Below are positions 22,174-23,703 of a DNA stretch of 23,703 nucleotides, piece after piece. The first letter of the stretch is position 1. Each line of letters opens with the position of its first letter. Both the position numbers and the translations under genes were made by a program. This DNA comes from JBBDIO01 sp040880365 (GTDB lineage Bacteria; Chloroflexota; Anaerolineae; Caldilineales; Caldilineaceae): positions 1-23,703 of the forward strand of contig JBBDIO010000169.1 of NCBI GenBank assembly GCA_040880365.1. The letters run 5' to 3'. Under the pieces are notes generated by a model. That model saw only the letters and a program-made list of their open reading frames with translations, did no database searches and was not told the DNA's origin.

Positions 22174-23672
22174 ACGGGGCCGAGATGGGCGCGTTTAACT
22201 TACCGCTGGTGATCCTGGGCAGCCTGGTGGGGGGCGCGGCGTTCACGTATGGCCTGCGGGGATTTGAAAGGCTCTCGGCACTGGTGGGCGCGGCGGTGAG
22301 CGGGCTGTGGGCCATCTGGCTGTGGCAATTGGATCTGGCCGACCCGGTACGCCCGCTGCCGTTTGGTCTGGGCGTCGTCGATCTGCGCGAGCCTGCCGAA
22401 CAATTGGGCTTTGTGTTGCGCCTGGAGACGGGCGCGCTGCCGGTGCTGGCCGGCACAATGGGGATCACGGCGGCGGCCTGTCTGCTGGCGTCGCTGGTCC
22501 GCCAGGGGCGGCCCTTTGCGCCGATTGCGTTGCTGCTGGCGAGCGGCTATGTGCTGGCCGGGCTGATCACGACCGGCCCGCTGGCGCCCGCGTTGATGAC
22601 GCCGCTCTTTCTGGTCATGCTGGCGGCTATCGGTGTGTTTGTATTGCATCCGGGGCTGGTGCCCGCAGGCCAGGCCGCGACCGATGCGCCGACCGATGCG
22701 GCGGCGCATACGCGCAATGCGCTGGAAAACACAACCGCGGGCGCGCTGCGCAGTCTGTTGCCCACGCTGCTGGCGTTTCCCTTCTTTCTGATTGCGGCCT
22801 GGTACGTGGAACAAATTTCGCTCAATCCCCAGGACACGCAACTGGCATTTATGGCGGCGCAGTTTATCGCAGTGGGGCTGTTGCTGCTCTTTGCGCCCGC
22901 GCCGTTTCATGGTGGACACCCTTCGGTCACCCAAACGGCGCCACCGATTGCGGCGACGCTGGTTAATCTGCTCTATCAGCTGGCTGTGTTGAATCTGCTC
23001 TATCAGGCCGTGTTGGTCTTTCCCTTTATTCCGCAGCTGGCGACGCTGGGTAGCTGGCTTACCTGGGCCGGGTTGACCACGGCGGTATGGGGCGGGGTTG
23101 CCGCCGCGGGTTCGACCGACCCCGGACGGCTGTGGGGCTATGCCTCGCTCCACGATTGGGGATTGGTCATGCTGGTATTGGCTTCGCCGGGTGTGGGAAG
23201 CTGGCCGCTGGTCTTGTTTATCTTCGGCCTGCGCGCCGTGAGTATGTTCACCGCCGCCGCAGGGTTAGCCGTATTGGTTGGACATGCCGGGGGCACGCGC
23301 CTGGATCAGTTTCAGGGCATCGGCAGCCGTATGCCGTGGAGCAGCGCCGCCTATTTGCTGGGCGGGCTGGGGCTGGCCGGTTTCCCCCTGAGCGCAGGGT
23401 TCACCGGGCATTGGGCTGCGGTGCAGATTCTGGCAGAAAGTGATTGGCAATTGGCGGCGGTGGTGCTGGTTGCATCGGGCGGCGCGATTTTTGGCTTTGT
23501 GCGTATGGCGCGCGTCATGTTTGGCCCGCTGGTGAATCGCTTTTTGCCCCACGAACGGTGGCTGGAAGTCATTCTGGCGGTGATGTTGCTGGGCGTTTCG
23601 TTGAGCCTGGCGATGGCGCCCCAGCTCCTGGATGGTCCCATCGGTCGGGCGTTGCTGGCTTTTGGTGGTTAG
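22170..23672 (+). CDS. Complex I-like antiporter subunit (NuoN-like)
   Basis: A 500-residue multi-span membrane protein of the proton-antiporter family. The clearest match is LGGLGLAGFPLSAGFTGHW (about 395-415), the conserved G-x-P-x-x-x-G-F helix of NuoN/NuoM. LFAPAPFHGGHP (about 234-245) matches the P-F-H-x-W-x-P segment but lacks the preceding conserved Lys, and the expected TM5 Glu is not obvious. It is therefore divergent and may have altered ion conduction. GTG 22170 overlaps the upstream stop and has GGAG upstream; ATG 22185 is an alternative. The window ends 31 bases after the stop, so any partner subunits lie downstream. Confidence 0.82.
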   Translation: MNGAEMGAFNLPLVILGSLVGGAAFTYGLRGFERLSALVGAAVSGLWAIWLWQLDLADPVRPLPFGLGVVDLREPAEQLGFVLRLETGALPVLAGTMGITAAACLLASLVRQGRPFAPIALLLASGYVLAGLITTGPLAPALMTPLFLVMLAAIGVFVLHPGLVPAGQAATDAPTDAAAHTRNALENTTAGALRSLLPTLLAFPFFLIAAWYVEQISLNPQDTQLAFMAAQFIAVGLLLLFAPAPFHGGHPSVTQTAPPIAATLVNLLYQLAVLNLLYQAVLVFPFIPQLATLGSWLTWAGLTTAVWGGVAAAGSTDPGRLWGYASLHDWGLVMLVLASPGVGSWPLVLFIFGLRAVSMFTAAAGLAVLVGHAGGTRLDQFQGIGSRMPWSSAAYLLGGLGLAGFPLSAGFTGHWAAVQILAESDWQLAAVVLVASGGAIFGFVRMARVMFGPLVNRFLPHERWLEVILAVMLLGVSLSLAMAPQLLDGPIGRALLAFGG

Positions 23673-23703
23673 GTAGTCGGCGAACAGGTAGCCGGAAAGC
23701 ACA

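Noticed and set aside
1..23703. Insertion sequences, CRISPR arrays, tRNA or rRNA genes
   Set aside because: No transposase motifs, terminal inverted repeats, spaced repeat arrays or cloverleaf-like sequences were recognised by eye on either strand.

Overview
The window is a GC-rich bacterial chromosome segment with short intergenic gaps, Shine-Dalgarno starts and E. coli-like promoters that often have extended -10 boxes. Gene content (a lipoprotein serpin, a lasso-peptide-type cluster, a GH88/Gfo-Idh/SDR sugar operon, divergent complex I-like membrane subunits) resembles a Chloroflexota member of the Anaerolineae/Caldilineae type. That placement is an inference with modest confidence; no rRNA or marker gene is present.

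Positions 1-7800 hold the most distinctive locus. A serpin lipoprotein (minus strand) faces away from a lasso-peptide-type RiPP cluster on the plus strand. The cluster runs: PqqD-like leader-binding protein (B1), asparagine-synthetase-like lasso cyclase (C), four small precursor genes (A1-A4, all too short for ordinary gene calling), an HPr-kinase-like protein, and a family 2 glycosyltransferase translationally coupled to the kinase. All four precursors carry the lasso leader signature Y-x2-P-x-L-x3-G-x5-T (A4 has Asp in place of the Gly). Three cores begin GGY and place Glu at core position 9. A1 places Glu at position 10, and A4 has an in-frame TAG followed at once by an in-frame GTG. No transglutaminase-like leader peptidase (B2) or exporter is visible. 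Kinase plus glycosyltransferase suggests phosphorylated and/or glycosylated lasso peptides.

Positions 7810-10558 are a minus-strand set: OsmC-like protein, LarA-like (DUF2088) protein and TylF-type O-methyltransferase, preceded by an extended -10 promoter. Positions 11028-13510 encode a SulP anion transporter with a STAS domain and a tandem universal stress protein, ending at a strong hairpin.

Positions 13675-19319 form a probable catabolic operon: GH88 unsaturated-uronyl hydrolase, SDR dehydrogenase (ATGA overlap with GH88), Old-Yellow-Enzyme-like flavin oxidoreductase, Gfo/Idh/MocA dehydrogenase and a PhzF-family isomerase. Uronate-containing oligosaccharides are the likely substrate.

Positions 19368-23672 encode three membrane proteins: a NuoL/M/N-like antiporter subunit, a multi-span protein with a disordered tail, and a second NuoN-like subunit overlapping it by 4 nt. 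They look like the start of a larger proton-pumping or ion-translocating complex that runs off the right edge.
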